From positions 10,807,501 through 10,871,500 of the forward strand of contig NC_071342.1 in NCBI RefSeq assembly GCF_027744825.2: 64,000 nt of DNA, given 5' to 3'. The DNA comes from Synchiropus splendidus. Lineage: Eukaryota > Chordata > Actinopteri > Syngnathiformes > Callionymidae. Shown here one piece after another: positions 25,882 through 39,100 of this stretch. How positions within the stretch are numbered: position 1 is the first letter of the stretch; each line of letters opens with the position of its first letter. The notes below the pieces were generated by a model. The model did no database searches. It was not told where the DNA came from and saw only the letters and a list, made by a program, of their open reading frames with translations. Position numbers and translations under genes: made by a program.

Positions 25882-25960
25882 CTCTATTCACTGCATTAGC
25901 CGATGAGGGGACCAGCGGCGCATGCGCAAGGCAGCCAAAGTACAGTTGCGATCAGAAATC
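25882..25960 (-). promoter_or_regulatory. ccar1: Probable ccar1 noncoding first exon and promoter
   Basis: A donor (AGAG|GTGAGC) lies at the 25881/25882 boundary. The adjacent 70-80 bp (GCGCATGCGCAAGG type, containing the NRF1-like palindrome GCGCATGCGC at 25918-25927) look like a CpG-containing core promoter with a short noncoding first exon. The start site is inferred, not seen. Confidence 0.45.
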
Positions 25961-26111
25961 GATAGATGCGACAGTGAATCTCTCAAAAGCATCGATCAGA
26001 AGAGAGACCACTCAAGTTTTCTGACGTAGTCAGACATAATGGATGAAGTGGAAAATCTAAAATAAAATTAAAAATAAACAAAAAATAATACGTTTTTTGT
26101 CATAAAATGGA

Positions 26112-26117
26112 TTTATT
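26112..26117 (-). terminator. nfu1: Polyadenylation signal of nfu1
   Basis: AATAAA on the minus strand, about 690 nt after the nfu1 stop codon. It places the nfu1 3' end near 26095, less than 200 bp upstream of the probable ccar1 start on the same strand. Confidence 0.5.
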
Positions 26118-26544
26118 CTCAGTAGTCAACAAAGCCTGACAATGTTCTTCAGTCTGTTATTAATAGTTCTTCTTCTAGCACTCAATTCTCATACAATCCT
26201 CCAGGAATCTTAAGACGACGGGAGGTGAGAACAATGCACGCAGTTTGTTGCTACTTTTACACAGAATAGAAGCAGGTTGGGTGAATCATTTTTCACAAAT
26301 ACAGTTCCTTCAGCAAAAACACCCTAACAGATGTCACAACTGTATATTTTACAGAATAATAACACCCCAACATATGTACACAATAAGCACACAGGCACTA
26401 CATTCTGCTTTCTTTGTAATAACTTTTGTGCAAACATAGATGACCTACAGCAGGGAAAAAAGCAACAAAACAGCCATCTGTTACATTTAGATTTACATTG
26501 GAAACTGTGTGTAAAAACCGCGCAAGACAGGAATCTTCAATCAT

Positions 26545-26546
<2 letters not shown>

Positions 26547-26580
<34 letters not shown>
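26547..26580. repeat. (GT)17 microsatellite in nfu1 3' UTR
   Basis: A pure GT run on the plus strand, hence (CA)n in the predicted nfu1 mRNA between stop codon and polyadenylation signal. Confidence 0.9.
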
Positions 26581-26582
<2 letters not shown>

Positions 26583-26802
26583 TTGAGGATACTGTTGATG
26601 AACCATAGAGTCGAAATGATGACGACATACTTTAGTAGCAGGGAGTTGTTCACAGAAGTGCGGCGTGTGGTCGGTAACAATGGTAGGTCACAATTTTACT
26701 GTCACTTCCAGCAGCAGACACGTGCGTGGTGAAGTTATATATTACAACAGGAAGAAAGCAACACTGAAACAGAAGCGTATTCTCCATCCTCAGCGTTGTC
26801 CT

Positions 26803-29359
26803 TCATTGGTCTTGTAATTTGCGCTCTACTTCCAAGAAAACCTTTGTATTGACTTCATCCACCTCATCTTCTATCTGCAGAGAACACAGGAAGAATCAGT
26901 TAAAGGTCAATCATTTCCTAAGAATCGGATTTCAGAAATACGCTGAACTTGACTATTTCAATAGAGATGGCAACTGAATGATTAATGCAGCAGTGCAATA
27001 GATTAAATATTATACTATATGAACTATAATTATTGAATAAATAAGGTTAAAATATTGTGCAGTTAAATCATCGCAGTACTTTTAAAACTGTACTCAGTTT
27101 TTAAAACCTGTCTTTCCACTGTGAGACAATATACAAATAAAGTCAGACATTTGCTGTCCTGCATTAAAAGGCTCATATTTCCAGTATCCTCCACAAGATA
27201 TGTACCTGCTCCACGTTGGTCACTTCTGGGATATAAAACTGCAACATGTTCTGAATACCATTCTTCAGGGTCACAGTAGAACTTGGGCACCCGGTGCAGG
27301 AACCAACCAGTTTCAGTTTCACAGTGCCATTTTCGAAACCTTTAAAAATCACATCACCTCCATCTTCCTGAACGGTTGGTCTTGAGAATGAAAATAATAA
27401 ACAAAGGACTAAACAAAGGGAGTCACCAATGCACAGAGAAAACTTGATTTCAAACCGAATATATGACTTGATAAGTGATAAAAATAAGTGCCAAAATCTT
27501 TCAATACAAAACTGTTTACACAGAGCACTACAACACAATACATGCAGTTCAGCAATAGTGTTCATTTTGGAATGTACTCACACTTTACAAACGAACATTA
27601 TTTTGTCTAAAACATATAGCTGAGTCTAAAAATTACGTTACAACACACAGAGCAGTGTCATACCTGATTCGGTTGTCAAGAAGGTCCTTTATCATTAACA
27701 CAATTTCATCATCATCTTCGGAAAGGCCTATAAAACAAACAATTGGGAAGAAAAGGTCAACACAGTAAGCACATGATCATACTTTGGAGGACACGTCGCT
27801 TCCTTACTGCTTTCATTGTTCACTGTTCCAGTCGTTACTGGGTCACCACTTTCAAAGAATTTTGCAATCGTGTCCAAAGCATGACGTTTGATGTCTGTCC
27901 ACTCCAAATCTTCATCGATCTGGCATGAAAATGAGGTCAGCGTATTAAAAAAAAAAAAGATCCAAATATCACAATATTACAAACCACACTTACTTTTGTG
28001 ACCGTAATGAAGTCAGGGCCAAAAAACACTCTTTGCACTCCCTCGATTTCAAAAAGATTTCTAGAAAATATAGCGAGCACATGTATCAAGAGCCACATCT
28101 TGTATGGTGAAGTACCTCACGATGTTGAATACCTTGCTAGTTGTGAGCATTCCGTGCTGCTCTCAGAAGGAAAATCAAGCGTTCCGCTGCCCAGAACAGG
28201 TTTTCCAGGAAGGAACTTCAAACTTCTTGGATTTGGTGTGTCTTGCGTCTCAATCGACAGATGCCTGGCTGTAAAAAGTGAAGGACATCTTTATGTTTTA
28301 AGGAAGGCAGAGGATCAAACATCTTTGATCTACATTAATGATGACTTCAAATTAGGTCGTCTGGGTTTCATTGACAAGGCTGTGTCCAGAAACCTCCCAC
28401 GCAGGACTAAAAGCGAGGAAATTGACCACAAAGGCCTTGAACAACTCAAATACAACGCCCAGTATAAAGAGTCACTGCTTCAACAGCACATTACTCTCAC
28501 TACTGAAGAAACAAAATGAAGAGCAACTCACTAAAGCAATTCGGGACAACTAAAACGGCAGCATCCACTTGAGCGAAGAATGTAAGTAGCTGGCTTGTGT
28601 TTTACTCATCAGATGCAAAACATTGTGTGAGAGTGGCATACATTTTTATAAAGCATGTGTTGTTGATATTCAGCCAACACACTCATGGATCACACCAATA
28701 CACTCGCACACTCAACAAAGACTCAACAATATTATCAAGTTGTATTAAGTTTAAACCCAAACCCAAAATAAAAATAACATATACATCACAAAATCACAAT
28801 GGCTGAGTCAAACAGGCACAGTCTTAAAATGAAGCAGAAGATTCGATAAGACGAAGGTTGATTTAGGACATGGTGGCAGGTTTCCTTTGTTTTACCTGGG
28901 ATGTTGGTTCCGAACTGGGGTCTTTGGACGGTCCAGCAACGTTTGTGGAAGGAGCTCCCATTATTTACAAATCTGACGATGAAAACTAGATGAGTCACGA
29001 ATCTAATAGCAGATATTACATGGTAAAAGATCCCAATATGCTGCGTATTTTCAAAGGTGAGTCGAACTAGCCCAGACACCACACACAAAACATGCATTAA
29101 TATTTACGCACTACAGATGAAATAAAGAAAATACTTATCCTACTACGTTATCCTTGTTTGGTCTGATGCTGCTGCTCGATGTCGCAGTTAGCTTATACGA
29201 CAAGTTCGCGAAGCTACTGAGGTTCAACTCTGTCAAAAGTCGACCACTAAAGAGCGGACATATTACATAGATTTAAATATTCAAAGTCACACACCTGAAG
29301 CTTGGTGTTATAGTTGTCCGGAACAGTTGTTGCAGACCCCATCTCATGCGCGTCGCCAT
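26803..29359 (-). CDS. nfu1: NFU1, mitochondrial iron-sulfur cluster scaffold
   Basis: Late-acting mitochondrial carrier that delivers [4Fe-4S] clusters to lipoic acid synthase and respiratory complexes. Exons in order: 29359-29295, 28972-28896, 28268-28133, 28060-27994, 27919-27808, 27727-27664, 27380-27206, 26874-26803. Phases join to 255 residues (human 254). The N-terminus ([19 protein letters not shown]) is basic and hydrophobic as expected for a mitochondrial presequence. The Nfu N-domain follows from about residue 52 ([19 protein letters not shown], then [20 protein letters not shown]). The NifU-type C-domain spans about 174-232 ([15 protein letters not shown]), with the cluster-binding CxxC as Cys202 and Cys205 (GSCTGCPSS) and the conserved [16 protein letters not shown]. 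The C-terminal tail after VEQ ([12 protein letters not shown] onward) differs from the human tail. A 173-codon plus-strand frame across exons 3-4 is an antisense shadow. Confidence 0.95.
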
Positions 29360-30470
29360 TTTGTTTGTTTTGAGAAACCCGCCCCCGTGTGGTCGTGGTT
29401 TCAAGAGCGTCAATTCCTTCGTTCTTTTTCATCTATAGCTCATTTGCGGGCTGAAAACGACTTTTTTCACGTCATCATTGGCATCTGTATCTCGTAGAAT
29501 ATGTTGTTATCAGTCAAACTTTATTGTTCGCCATATTTAATGCAAAACCTCCTGTAATAAGCTTTTTGTATTACTGCTTTGTTAGTTTGGACTCACTTAC
29601 TTTGATCTGGTTGTCACGGAAACAGCTGCTTTATGTTTCCCCAAACTTCAGAGATCCAACATTTACAGTATATTCACTTCCACTAAACGGCCTTATAAGC
29701 AGCTTTATCACTTGTCTGGTCTGCATCTCTTATAAGTTAAATGGAGACTAGTCACCTCCTCTTAAACTGCTCCTTCTGCTCAGATCTTCATGTTCAGCTC
29801 AAACATTTGAGTCCAAACCGTAGAACATTACATTACATTTTCTTCTCCCCAGTTTGGGTTGTGGGGTCAGCAGCACAAGTACACGATCTAGAACGAATCC
29901 CTTTTGACAAAAAAGGGTTTTCCCATATTTCCTAACTGACTCAAAAAAAAAGAGATTGACTCCGACGTGTGAGTGAAACAAAAACACCTGAAAAGTATCC
30001 ACTACATTGAAATGAAAGTTTAAAATAACCTTGTTTTGCATAGAACACTGTCATCGTTGTTACAAATGACATCACTGAAGCACCCAAACCATTTCTTACA
30101 GAAGAGATTCCAACCATAAATGAACATACCTGATTTTCATGAATGTTTCTGCCTCTGTCCTACAGTTATAGAAATATTTAAACACCAGCATCTCATGTGT
30201 ATCTCCCTGAGTTTGCTCAAGCACAGCTAAGTCTACAAAGAATAGAACAAACAATAAGGCTGGAAGACCAACCCATGTGTTTCTCAACAGCAAGGTGGTG
30301 GTGAGCAGGCGTGGCGGAGGGACAGGTCGGCTCTGTCAAGGTACAAGACTAGTCCTGAATCACCAGTCACTCAACTGCTGCGCTCTTTTTCTTTTTGAGT
30401 TGTGTGGACTTCAACCTCCTGTCTGGACCCTCGTGTCCCCACGGTCTTTAAATAATAATTTTGCCACAAC
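29360..30470. other. Head-to-head interval between nfu1 and the TMEM150-like gene
   Basis: The two genes diverge from this 1.1 kb interval. The nfu1 5' side (29360-29450) has a few CpGs (CCCGCCCCCGTG at about 29379-29390). I see no TATA box positioned for either gene and no further exon I can support. An unlisted noncoding first exon of the plus-strand gene may lie in 30280-30430, where the sequence becomes more GC-rich. Confidence 0.4.
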
Positions 30471-33400
30471 ATGCTGCTCTGGATTATCTTTCCCATCTCG
30501 CTGTCACTGCTGTCCTTCATTGGTACATGGACTGTGTAAGTGTTTGTTCATTCTGTTAATTTTTCAGATTCTTGAAACATATAGAGAGTTCAACTCATAT
30601 CTACTGCATGGAAATTATTAATTATTCTTGTATTAAAAAGAAAATCATGTGCTTTGAATACGAAACCTAGCAGCCACTGAAAGTAAGTTTCATTTTCTCG
30701 TCTTAAGCATCTGGAGACATTTAAGACCCAAGACTGGACCTTTCAGAATTGAAGTTTCAAAACCTGAAGACCAAGAAAAGAGGCACTTCTGGTTAAGCTA
30801 AAATGTAGATCTCCACAAGTAAAGACAACAGCAAGAACAAACATTTGACGTTGTGATTCTCAGCTGGTGGGTCGTGGCCCATAACACGGCCCTAGAGCCA
30901 TTTTCAGTGGGTCGCAAGCCTTTCCTGGGCAAGAAAACAGCCGCCCGACGTGGCTTTTGGTTTCCATTTAACTCTCATGAATTTGAGCAATAGCTCAGGT
31001 TTAATCTACACATGAGTTTTTCCATGTAAAAATTATAAGGGGCAATTTCTTTTCCTTATTTGGGTCATTAAAGGGTGAATATATCTACAACATTGATTTA
31101 CCATTTCAAAAATAAATACTGTGTTTTGTGGAACTTGTAGTTGTATTTTGTCGTAACATTAATTTCACGGAAGTGAACCAACAAAAATATAAATAATACG
31201 CTGAAATTCTGCAGAAGAATACAAGCTAATGGGAAGTTGACATTATAAACGTATTAACTTATTCTTTAATTATTCAAATTGGACAAGGGAAACATTTGAA
31301 TCCAACTGCAAGTGTTTACATAAATTAAGGTGCCTTATAATGAATAAGTCATGACGTAACTAAAGAAATATGTGATCAGGCCAGTTGTGGCGTGCGCACT
31401 GGTGTGACGAGAACTTATGTAAGAGGTCGTTTCAGCGTGTTGGGTTTATCATCATGAAGAATGCTCAGTAACTGTATGTAACCAATACATGAGAAAGCAA
31501 CATGTATTGTGATACCAATGAAAAAACAGTGTTGACAAACACATTTTCCAATTTTCTGAAGCCTAAACTATGTCAATACATTGTTTTTGTATAGGATCTT
31601 ATTCATGTTGTACTTCCACAGATATGGCCTGGCATACTACCACAACCATGTCTGTTCCCTCAGCGACTGGTGAGTTACCACGCCAGGCTGAGTAGCAGCC
31701 AATGTTAACCTGAACTTGTATCTTTCCTACTTGTAAACCAACACCTTGTCTTGAAAATGTACCAGGAGTGGTGAGAACTACTGCAAAGGCAACCAGACGA
31801 CAGACTGCTGCTATGTTCCCACCATCAGGTAGAATCAACACCATCAAAATACACCATCAGTATTCATACCAAACCCCATCGATGCTGTTTAACCAAGAAA
31901 ACAAATCCTGTGTTGGCAGCTCAAGCGGAACCAACGCTCCGGAGAACTCTCTGTTTACCGCCACCATCAACGCGGGATCGTTTCTCTGTAAGAGAGCTCA
32001 CGCATCCTGAAGTCAGAGTGATGAAAGTCGCAGTCACATCCGTCTCTGTTGCAGTTCTGCTCTTCTGTGTGTTTCATCATGCTCACATCATGGAGAAACA
32101 CGCCTGTCACTCCATGCTAAGCAGGATCGCCTTGGTTTTTGGCGTTGTAGCAGCCTTGGGGTCATTTGCCGCCGGAAACTGCAATGTAAGTGCCTCTAAT
32201 CTCCGTTGACTCCGTGTTGAAGATGTTAAATATCAGGCGACAGAGGGCCTTGAGTGAGTGGCACACAGGGAAATCCCATCCCATTAATTCAGACTCGGGG
32301 TCCCAAAGTCCCATAATGCACTGCAACCACTGAAGTTGTTGCAGGTAACCTGATTGCGAACATGAAATTTGTATTGCTGATTAAACTCAGCTCAGATCGT
32401 TCAATACGAGCTAATCCTGTTTGGTCTGCAACTTACACTGTGGTTATTTTTTTCCTAAATCCCTCCTGCACACATCATTTGGAACATGGCTTTTTTTTGC
32501 GTCTCTTCATTGATCTGCACCAGAGACCCTCACTGGGATTCAAGGAGCTCGGGCTGACGCAACCCACAACATCCTTTTGGCCAACTTCTGCACCAACATA
32601 GACCACAAGCCAGCTCAAGAAACTTTCAGATTCTTCAGAAGAACACATTAATTCAGCTCATTCTGAACAGTAAACAAAGCATGAAGGCCCAAAGGCTTCA
32701 TCTGTGTACACACATTAGCAACCACAAATCTATCAACAGTGAGGCTCAGGTGTGGAAAAGGCAACTGGCATACACACACATTATTACTGTCAGTTATAAT
32801 TATGACCAGGCATGGTTATCTGTATCACACCGATCCTGGCCAAAATGACTTATCGGGTATCATTCGATCTATGAGCTAAAATATGTTCAGTTTCACTCGG
32901 CGTGACGTGCTGTCTTTTTGATTTTACAGTGGTGCGCCAAACCAGGTCTGTAGTCTAGTGTTTTTCTCTGGATTGTTTAATTATTTTCAATATATTTTTA
33001 AGCAGTTCACATCCGAAAACACTATTAACAATGAGTTGACTGACGAGTAGAAAGTATCGGATCGGTATCGGGCGCTCCTCAAGGCTGCAGGATTGGTATC
33101 GGCTGAGGGAGAGCGGGTGCCTAGTACGACTGAACCATTTGATTCAGACTGCAAAGGATGTAGCAGTGAAGGATACATATTTTTTTTGAATTATTTTCTG
33201 TCATAGGTCACGTACTGTATATGCAGGTAGCCCTTTGGTCATGTGATCAGCTACAGCAAGATGAAATATTTGAAAAAAAAAGTGCTCCAGAGGGGGCACT
33301 TTTCTCAAGCAGGGTAAAAGAACTGAAGGTCATGACCTTAGTGAACGAGATCTTTTTTTTTTTAAATCTAACTATAAAACTTGATCTATGTGTTCTCAGC

Positions 33401-34083
33401 CAGGTTACCTGGCGCTGCTGCACTATTTTGGGGCGGCCATCAGCTTCATGTGCATCTGCTTCTACACGGTGCTGCTCACGTGGCTGACCGGGAAGTGTGT
33501 TCTGTCTGGATATGAAAGGATCCTCTACCCTCTCCGCATCGTCTCCACCATCATCCAAATCATCGTCACCATCTGCTGTATCCTTTCTCTGACCCAGCTA
33601 GGCCAAGTTGCCACACCAATGTGGCGCGGAACATCCATCCAGGATGCTCATAAAAATTTGTTGCTTTATAGTGGCTGCTCCAGCTGCTCACACATCCGCA
33701 CACGTCCTCCCCTGCTTTGCTTTGTGTACAGAGTAGACCATGTGACTCCACTGGGTGCCTTTCCTTATACTGACACTGCATTTGTCCTCTTCATTGGAGG
33801 GTACACAGGTCACATGCTTGCCTGACATTTCAGCACCCATCCCCACAAAAACACTGCTTCCTGGTTGTCTTTAACTGAAGCTGCTCCAGACACGATCCTG
33901 TTCGCCCTGGACGAGTACTTTTACGTCCACATCTCCGCCATATTCGAGTGGATGCTGGCGGTCAACCTGGAGCTGTTCGAACTGAGCTACGTGGTGGAGT
34001 TTTGCTTCTTCTCGTCCTTCATGATCTCCAACCTCCTGGGCAAACGTGACGAGGAGAAGCCGCTGATGCTGAGGCTGTCCTGA
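30471..34083 (+). CDS. TMEM150/DRAM (FRAG1/Sfk1) family six-pass membrane protein
   Basis: Exons: 30471-30535, 31622-31669, 31766-31828, 31920-31987, 32055-32185, 33400-33577, 33890-34083. The phases join to 248 residues. Start MLLWIIFPISLSLLSFIGTW, followed by the motif YYHNHVCSLSDW, close to TMEM150A (NHHVCPVENW). Paired cysteines follow in an exoplasmic loop (YCKGNQTTDCC). About six hydrophobic segments are visible: near 2-27, 68-90, 100-122, 127-152, 168-185 and 200-228. GNCNPGYLALLHYFGA aligns with the family GNFQ...LHYVGAG block, and SAIFEWMLAVNLELFE with the CEW segment of the last helices. Mammalian members modulate plasma-membrane phosphoinositide kinase localisation or autophagy. 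Which member this is I cannot decide (TMEM150A or B). An alternative acceptor at 33881 would add SAPD-like residues (251 aa). It is the only plus-strand gene here. Confidence 0.82.
30856..30925. repeat. Decayed transposon fragment in TMEM150-like intron 1
   Basis: CAGCTGGTGGGTCGTGGCCC and, 30 bp on, CAGTGGGTCGCAAGCC are typical of a widespread fish repeat beginning 'ggttctcaactggtgggtcgcg'. Only the terminus is clear. Confidence 0.35.
33053..33107. repeat. 'GTATCGG' transposon fragment in TMEM150-like intron 5
   Basis: AGTATCGGATCGGTATCGG and a further GGTATCGG show the iterated pattern seen in fish hAT-like short elements. A related degenerate stretch is found near 2010-2070. Confidence 0.3.
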
Positions 34084-34622
34084 TATAAGGCCGCCAGGGT
34101 CCAGCGGCATAACACTGGCACGGACGATGGGTTCAGCAAGCAATCGTCAGGACAGTAGATGGACCGTGGCAGCCTGGTGAATGACTCTCTCCTTGTCCTC
34201 TTTTGTGGGAGGTATTTCTGACGACTCCAGTGATTTCACCTGTTGCCTATGATCATATTCTATTTTCTATGTACATTATCATGGCAAACTTTTATTTATT
34301 GAGGCTGAAGAACAAGCAAGGACTGTGACTGGACAGAGAAGCAGGACAATTCTGCTCTTATAGCTAAGACTGGACGGCACTTTGACTTCTGCACCTTCAG
34401 TTCAGGACAAGGAGAAGTTAAAGGTGGAGCCGCCTGACGTCAAAGGATCCGGTTTGTCTGGATAAAGGTGACGTATTTCAGGGAAGGAAGTGCGACAAAA
34501 TGCGGCCGCAATTTTTTGGTGGGTGCAGCACTGGGCTGGAAAAGGCAAAACTTGTTTAAATATTTCTGAAAAGACGGTTGCAGGATGCTCTATTGGACTG
34601 TAAAGTTGAGTGGCACATGAGC

Positions 34623-34628
34623 AATAAA
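34623..34628 (+). terminator. Polyadenylation signal of the TMEM150-like gene
   Basis: AATAAA 540 nt after the stop codon on the plus strand, giving a predicted 3' end near 34645. Between here and 35245 lies short intergenic DNA with a CA run at 35041-35052 and nothing else seen. Confidence 0.6.
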
Positions 34629-35244
34629 CATGTCTCAGATAATAGAAATCTTTAAGCATGCTGTGTCACTTTATATGCGGTTGGTTACCTGCTGAAATAT
34701 GACAAAGCTCAATGAAGGTACAAAGGTCATGGGCATGTAAGAAGTCAACAAGACTGTTCAGTTGCCCTTTTGTTTTTGTCTTAGTTCGATACAACTGCAC
34801 TTTGTTGATGTATCTAAGTCGGCAAGCTGATTGTGATCCCACACTTAGTCCTTTCAACAGGGTGTTTGTTGACGTCCATTCATGAGGTGTGTGTACATGT
34901 GTCTGGCATTAATGTCGAGTTTGAGGGCAGCCACTCCATAAAGTCACAAAGCCACCTCATAAAGCCAAACTTCACTCAACTTATTAGTTGCTCATGAAGT
35001 TGGCTTTTATGTCTAACTTGTTAAACATGAAAGTCAGCTGCACACACACACACGTACTTCTACCCTCATGGGGACATTGTGAGGTTGAAGTTTGAATAAA
35101 TGACTGCATAATACAGCATTAAGCATTAGACATTAAAATGTCTCTGGACTTTCATGGAGCATCTAAAGGACATAAAAATGTTGTTAAAAAAAAGGTCATT
35201 GAGGACCAGGTGAAAAAAAAGGACATTGATACACACTTCTGGTT

Positions 35245-35250
35245 TTTAAT
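35245..35250 (-). terminator. eif4e1c: Probable polyadenylation signal of eif4e1c
   Basis: ATTAAA on the minus strand about 870 nt past the eif4e1c stop. No AATAAA was seen between it and the stop codon. This would make the two convergent transcripts end about 600 bp apart. Confidence 0.4.
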
Positions 35251-36121
35251 GCAAAGCATTTAACCTTTACTTGAAAGAAGGTAATATACATCCTGGAATA
35301 ACAGATAATAAAGATACAAGATGAGCAAAATCAGTTCACAATGAATATTATCTTTCCCGCGCGTCAAACCAAGAGAGCGGTATCTACAGTTTTGTTAGGA
35401 AGAGAACAGTGAAAAGCACAAAAATCTGTCTTTACTGTGGGTACACCGTCATAAATGTGCACGCGATCCAATGTTAGCTTTAACAAAAGAGAAAAAAAAG
35501 AGTGATCTTAACTACTTTGTCAGCGATGCATACATTATAAATAAATGTAAAAGGGAGGAAATCGGAAGGAAAAAAAATCAACTACAAGCATTATTCCACA
35601 ATTCCAGCATGGCTGAAACAAAAAGTGGCCTTGAATCCAACACTTTGGAGTGTGACCACGACTTTTTACAAACCCCTAAGATACTGTAGATTCATCAAGC
35701 TGGTGCATCTGATATTCAGCTCTTCAACACATCAAAAAAAAAAAAATCAAGTTAAAATTGTCCTTAAAATTTTGTTCTGAAAAAGGACAGTTGCCTACCA
35801 TTTTCGGTGAGCGGTGAGAAACACTTAAGAAGTGATGAACACAAGGCAGTCCAGTTCTTTTTTTTTTACCAACTGAAACCGTTTCTAGCTGTGAGAGCGC
35901 TTGTCCGCTAAACTAAATTATCCATGATTCAATGCAAAAGTTAATGATCTGTGTTCTTGCGTCGCAGTTTCACACCTTTCTGACAACGGCTGAAGCTCCA
36001 GAGCTCAGTTAAGAGGAAGGACACAACAGTAGTAGTACAACTCAAAGTATTCATGTTGTGATGCGGTTTTGTAATTGTTTAAATCTACAGCCAAGTTGAA
36101 ATTAAAAGATTTTTTTTGTTT

Positions 36122-39100
36122 TTACACAGAATACATATTCTTGGTGGTGGAGCCACTCTTGCTGGACGTGTCGTCATGGGACTGGTAGCCGAGCATAGCT
36201 TTGATGGGGATGTTCAGGCGCTCTTTGTAGACTTGTCTGAGGGAGAGGAAGGACACGTTTCAGAGTTAAAAAACAGCACTCTGGCTCCATCTAGAGGTTG
36301 ATCTGTGAACGCACCCTATCGTGAGGATGGCGTCCCTATTTTGGCAGTTGCTTGTCCAGATGGAGATCTTGTCCCCCTTGGGTCTGACGTTGACCACAGC
36401 GCCGCACACGTCTTCGCTGGCCTCATCAAAGGAGTCACCCACTAAACACAAGAGCTGTAAACAAAAACAAGACGTTATGGGAAACAATTTAACCTGCACA
36501 ATAACCAAAACGTTTTTTTCTTCTGTATACTGTAACCAGTATGGACAGTATACAGAGCACACTGACAAATCACACAGATTAAGTTACACCTGACGTCTGA
36601 AAACACTCGTGGACTGCAAAATATTCAGGAAGAAAAGCGGTTTTCATGATGCGCCACTGACAACAGCATCAGTTTCAAATTACTGTCAACACCTGTGAAG
36701 CAAGGCCTTGAGGCCAGAGTCAAGCCGCCAGTACTTTACAGTCAGAGCTTTGTGGTTGGCTTTTCAAAATAAAACTGTAATGTACAAAATAGACTCTGTG
36801 ATCCACGAGGTCCTGCTGCTGCATGAAACACATGAAAGACGACTGAAACTGATAGAGGGAAGGCGTTTTGATGAAAGTAGGGAGAGTGAATGTGTAATCG
36901 TGCCTGAAGGAAATGGAGAAAAGTGTATTTTGATGCAGTGTCAGTGGAGAGCAATTTATGACATTCACACACGCGGATTAGCGGCCTCCAAGGAGTGTTC
37001 CAGTATTCCTACCGTCTCCATCCAGTAGCGGTCAAGGTCATTATGTCTCTGCTGTTTGGTGAGGGTCATCAGCCATCGACCGCCCAACTTGTTCCTGTCG
37101 TCTTCCCACATTGGCTTGATTCCATCCTGATGCAGAGGAGGAAAGCATTTCAAAATGGACGACACAGTGAGGGAGGAAGAAAGATATCGTGAGATTGAAA
37201 TAAGGACCAGCAAATACCTTAAATAAGCTGTAATCACACCCGAATCCAAGTCTGCTCGGCTGCTGTATGTGGTTGTATAATCTGTATGAAACACAGAAGC
37301 ATGAAAACTCCCGTCTATCCGCGACACAGTCAAGCAATTGGCGATCACCTCCCATCTAACCAAGTGCAAACATAAAACCAACTGAATGAACACTTACGCC
37401 CAAAAGTCCTCCACCGTATCAAACTTGGAAATGAGGCGCAGGTTCTCCGTCCAGCCTTTACTTTTGTCGTTTTTAAAATACCAAAGAGCCCACCTGAGAA
37501 GAAAACAAGCAGCGATCTTAACAAGGAAAGTAACGGCACAAGATCAGCAGAAAGAACGTTCACCTCAAGATATTGAGGTTTCAAGAGCTCTCATGCTGCT
37601 GTAACATGATAGAGCATCATTTGTAAAATACAAAGGTAGAAACAAAGGAAATTCAGAGAGAGAAGAAAGAAGGGCGACACTGAGCAGCCACACAATCACA
37701 GCCTTTGTTAATGCGTGACGTTATTCTTTCATCTGGTCGCAGGGGAATTGGTGCTAATAGAGACAGCAACAGGGGCAATGAGGGCAGCACCCCTCCCTCT
37801 CCACACACACACAATCGTAAACAACAAATTCTCTGACACGTCAAACACTACTGGTGCACTCGGCTCAGTCTCTCAGCAAGTGATTGGTCAAGCAGAAAGT
37901 TTGATTACACTCCAGTTTGTAAACAAAAACAGCCTGAATGAAAGAGTCAACGCTGTCCACTACTGTGACAGGAGATGATACAGACCACTGAAACAAACAG
38001 CTGTTTTCAAACACCCTTGAGTTACAGTAGTGAACGACAGGAAAGAGCAACATGCTAAAACGCTAAAAGTGAAGAAAAGAACACTGACCAAATATTAAGG
38101 AGCAAGAGGTAGCTGTGTTTGGCTCGGGCAAACTGACAGATGACCAATGTGGCGCTAATATACAAATCGTTATACAGAACAAACAGTGATGATAGTTATT
38201 TAGCGTGTACTGCCCTAGGGGTTGGGTGAACTACTGACGCATCAAACGCAAATTAGTGACCGTTGTGAGCTCATTCAAATTGAAAATGCAAAAACAAAAA
38301 AAATCATTTTACGAGAAATGTTTCCTTAAATAGACACAGTGGAGTTTCAGATCAATGGTCTGAAAGTATATGGTTACAGGTAGGACTTTGAGATCTCCAA
38401 GACTGACTCAAGTATCACCAAAACTGAAGACATCTGTTGCTGATCTTCTAGAGAAAATAGCCATTGGCCAACAGCAATTTGCACTCATGCGTTCCAACTG
38501 TCATTATCAGCAAACAAAAATTAATACTCGGCTCAGTTAAAATGCAGCAAGGGCTGATTTTGCTAGGTATATGCAAACACACATAGCTGTTTAGGTGTTG
38601 TAAACTAAACAATGTAATGTCAGCACAGTAAGTGCCACTGAAACATGGTATAAACGTCTTCTTCCAACCAGGCTTTTAGCTAGGACTTTGAACCAGGGCG
38701 TCCAAAGCCCCACTCCCAGCCCATTCCCCTCCCGACACGCCAGGTCATTGTCTGACATAAGTTGCTTTGTAAAAAAGAAATTGTAAACATCTATTTGTAC
38801 AAAAAAACGAACAAAAACAAACATCTGAGTCAAATGGCAAATGTTAACAGAGATGAACTCGGGGGCTGCTGCCACAGTAACACTTTCAGATGTAGGAGTC
38901 TCATGCCGTGAGTGTGACATCCACAATGGACAAGCGCCTCTAAGATCATTAGGTCTTACATAAGTTCCTGTTTGCTTTTCATTTTAAAGCTATTTGCGTC
39001 TCTTTAAAGCGCTGCAGGAAATTTTCATTGAAATCGTGTCTTCTATGTTTGGCTTAAGCATGACATCCAGATCAGTTCACGTGTTCAGCAGGTAACTAGC

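Noticed and set aside
26547..26580. CRISPR-like or other array from repeated GT units
   Set aside because: Simple dinucleotide microsatellite in a vertebrate 3' UTR with no spacers.
27998..28519. 173-codon plus-strand open frame
   Set aside because: It lies antisense over nfu1 exons 3 and 4, whose protein matches the family in detail. No independent motif or splice context.
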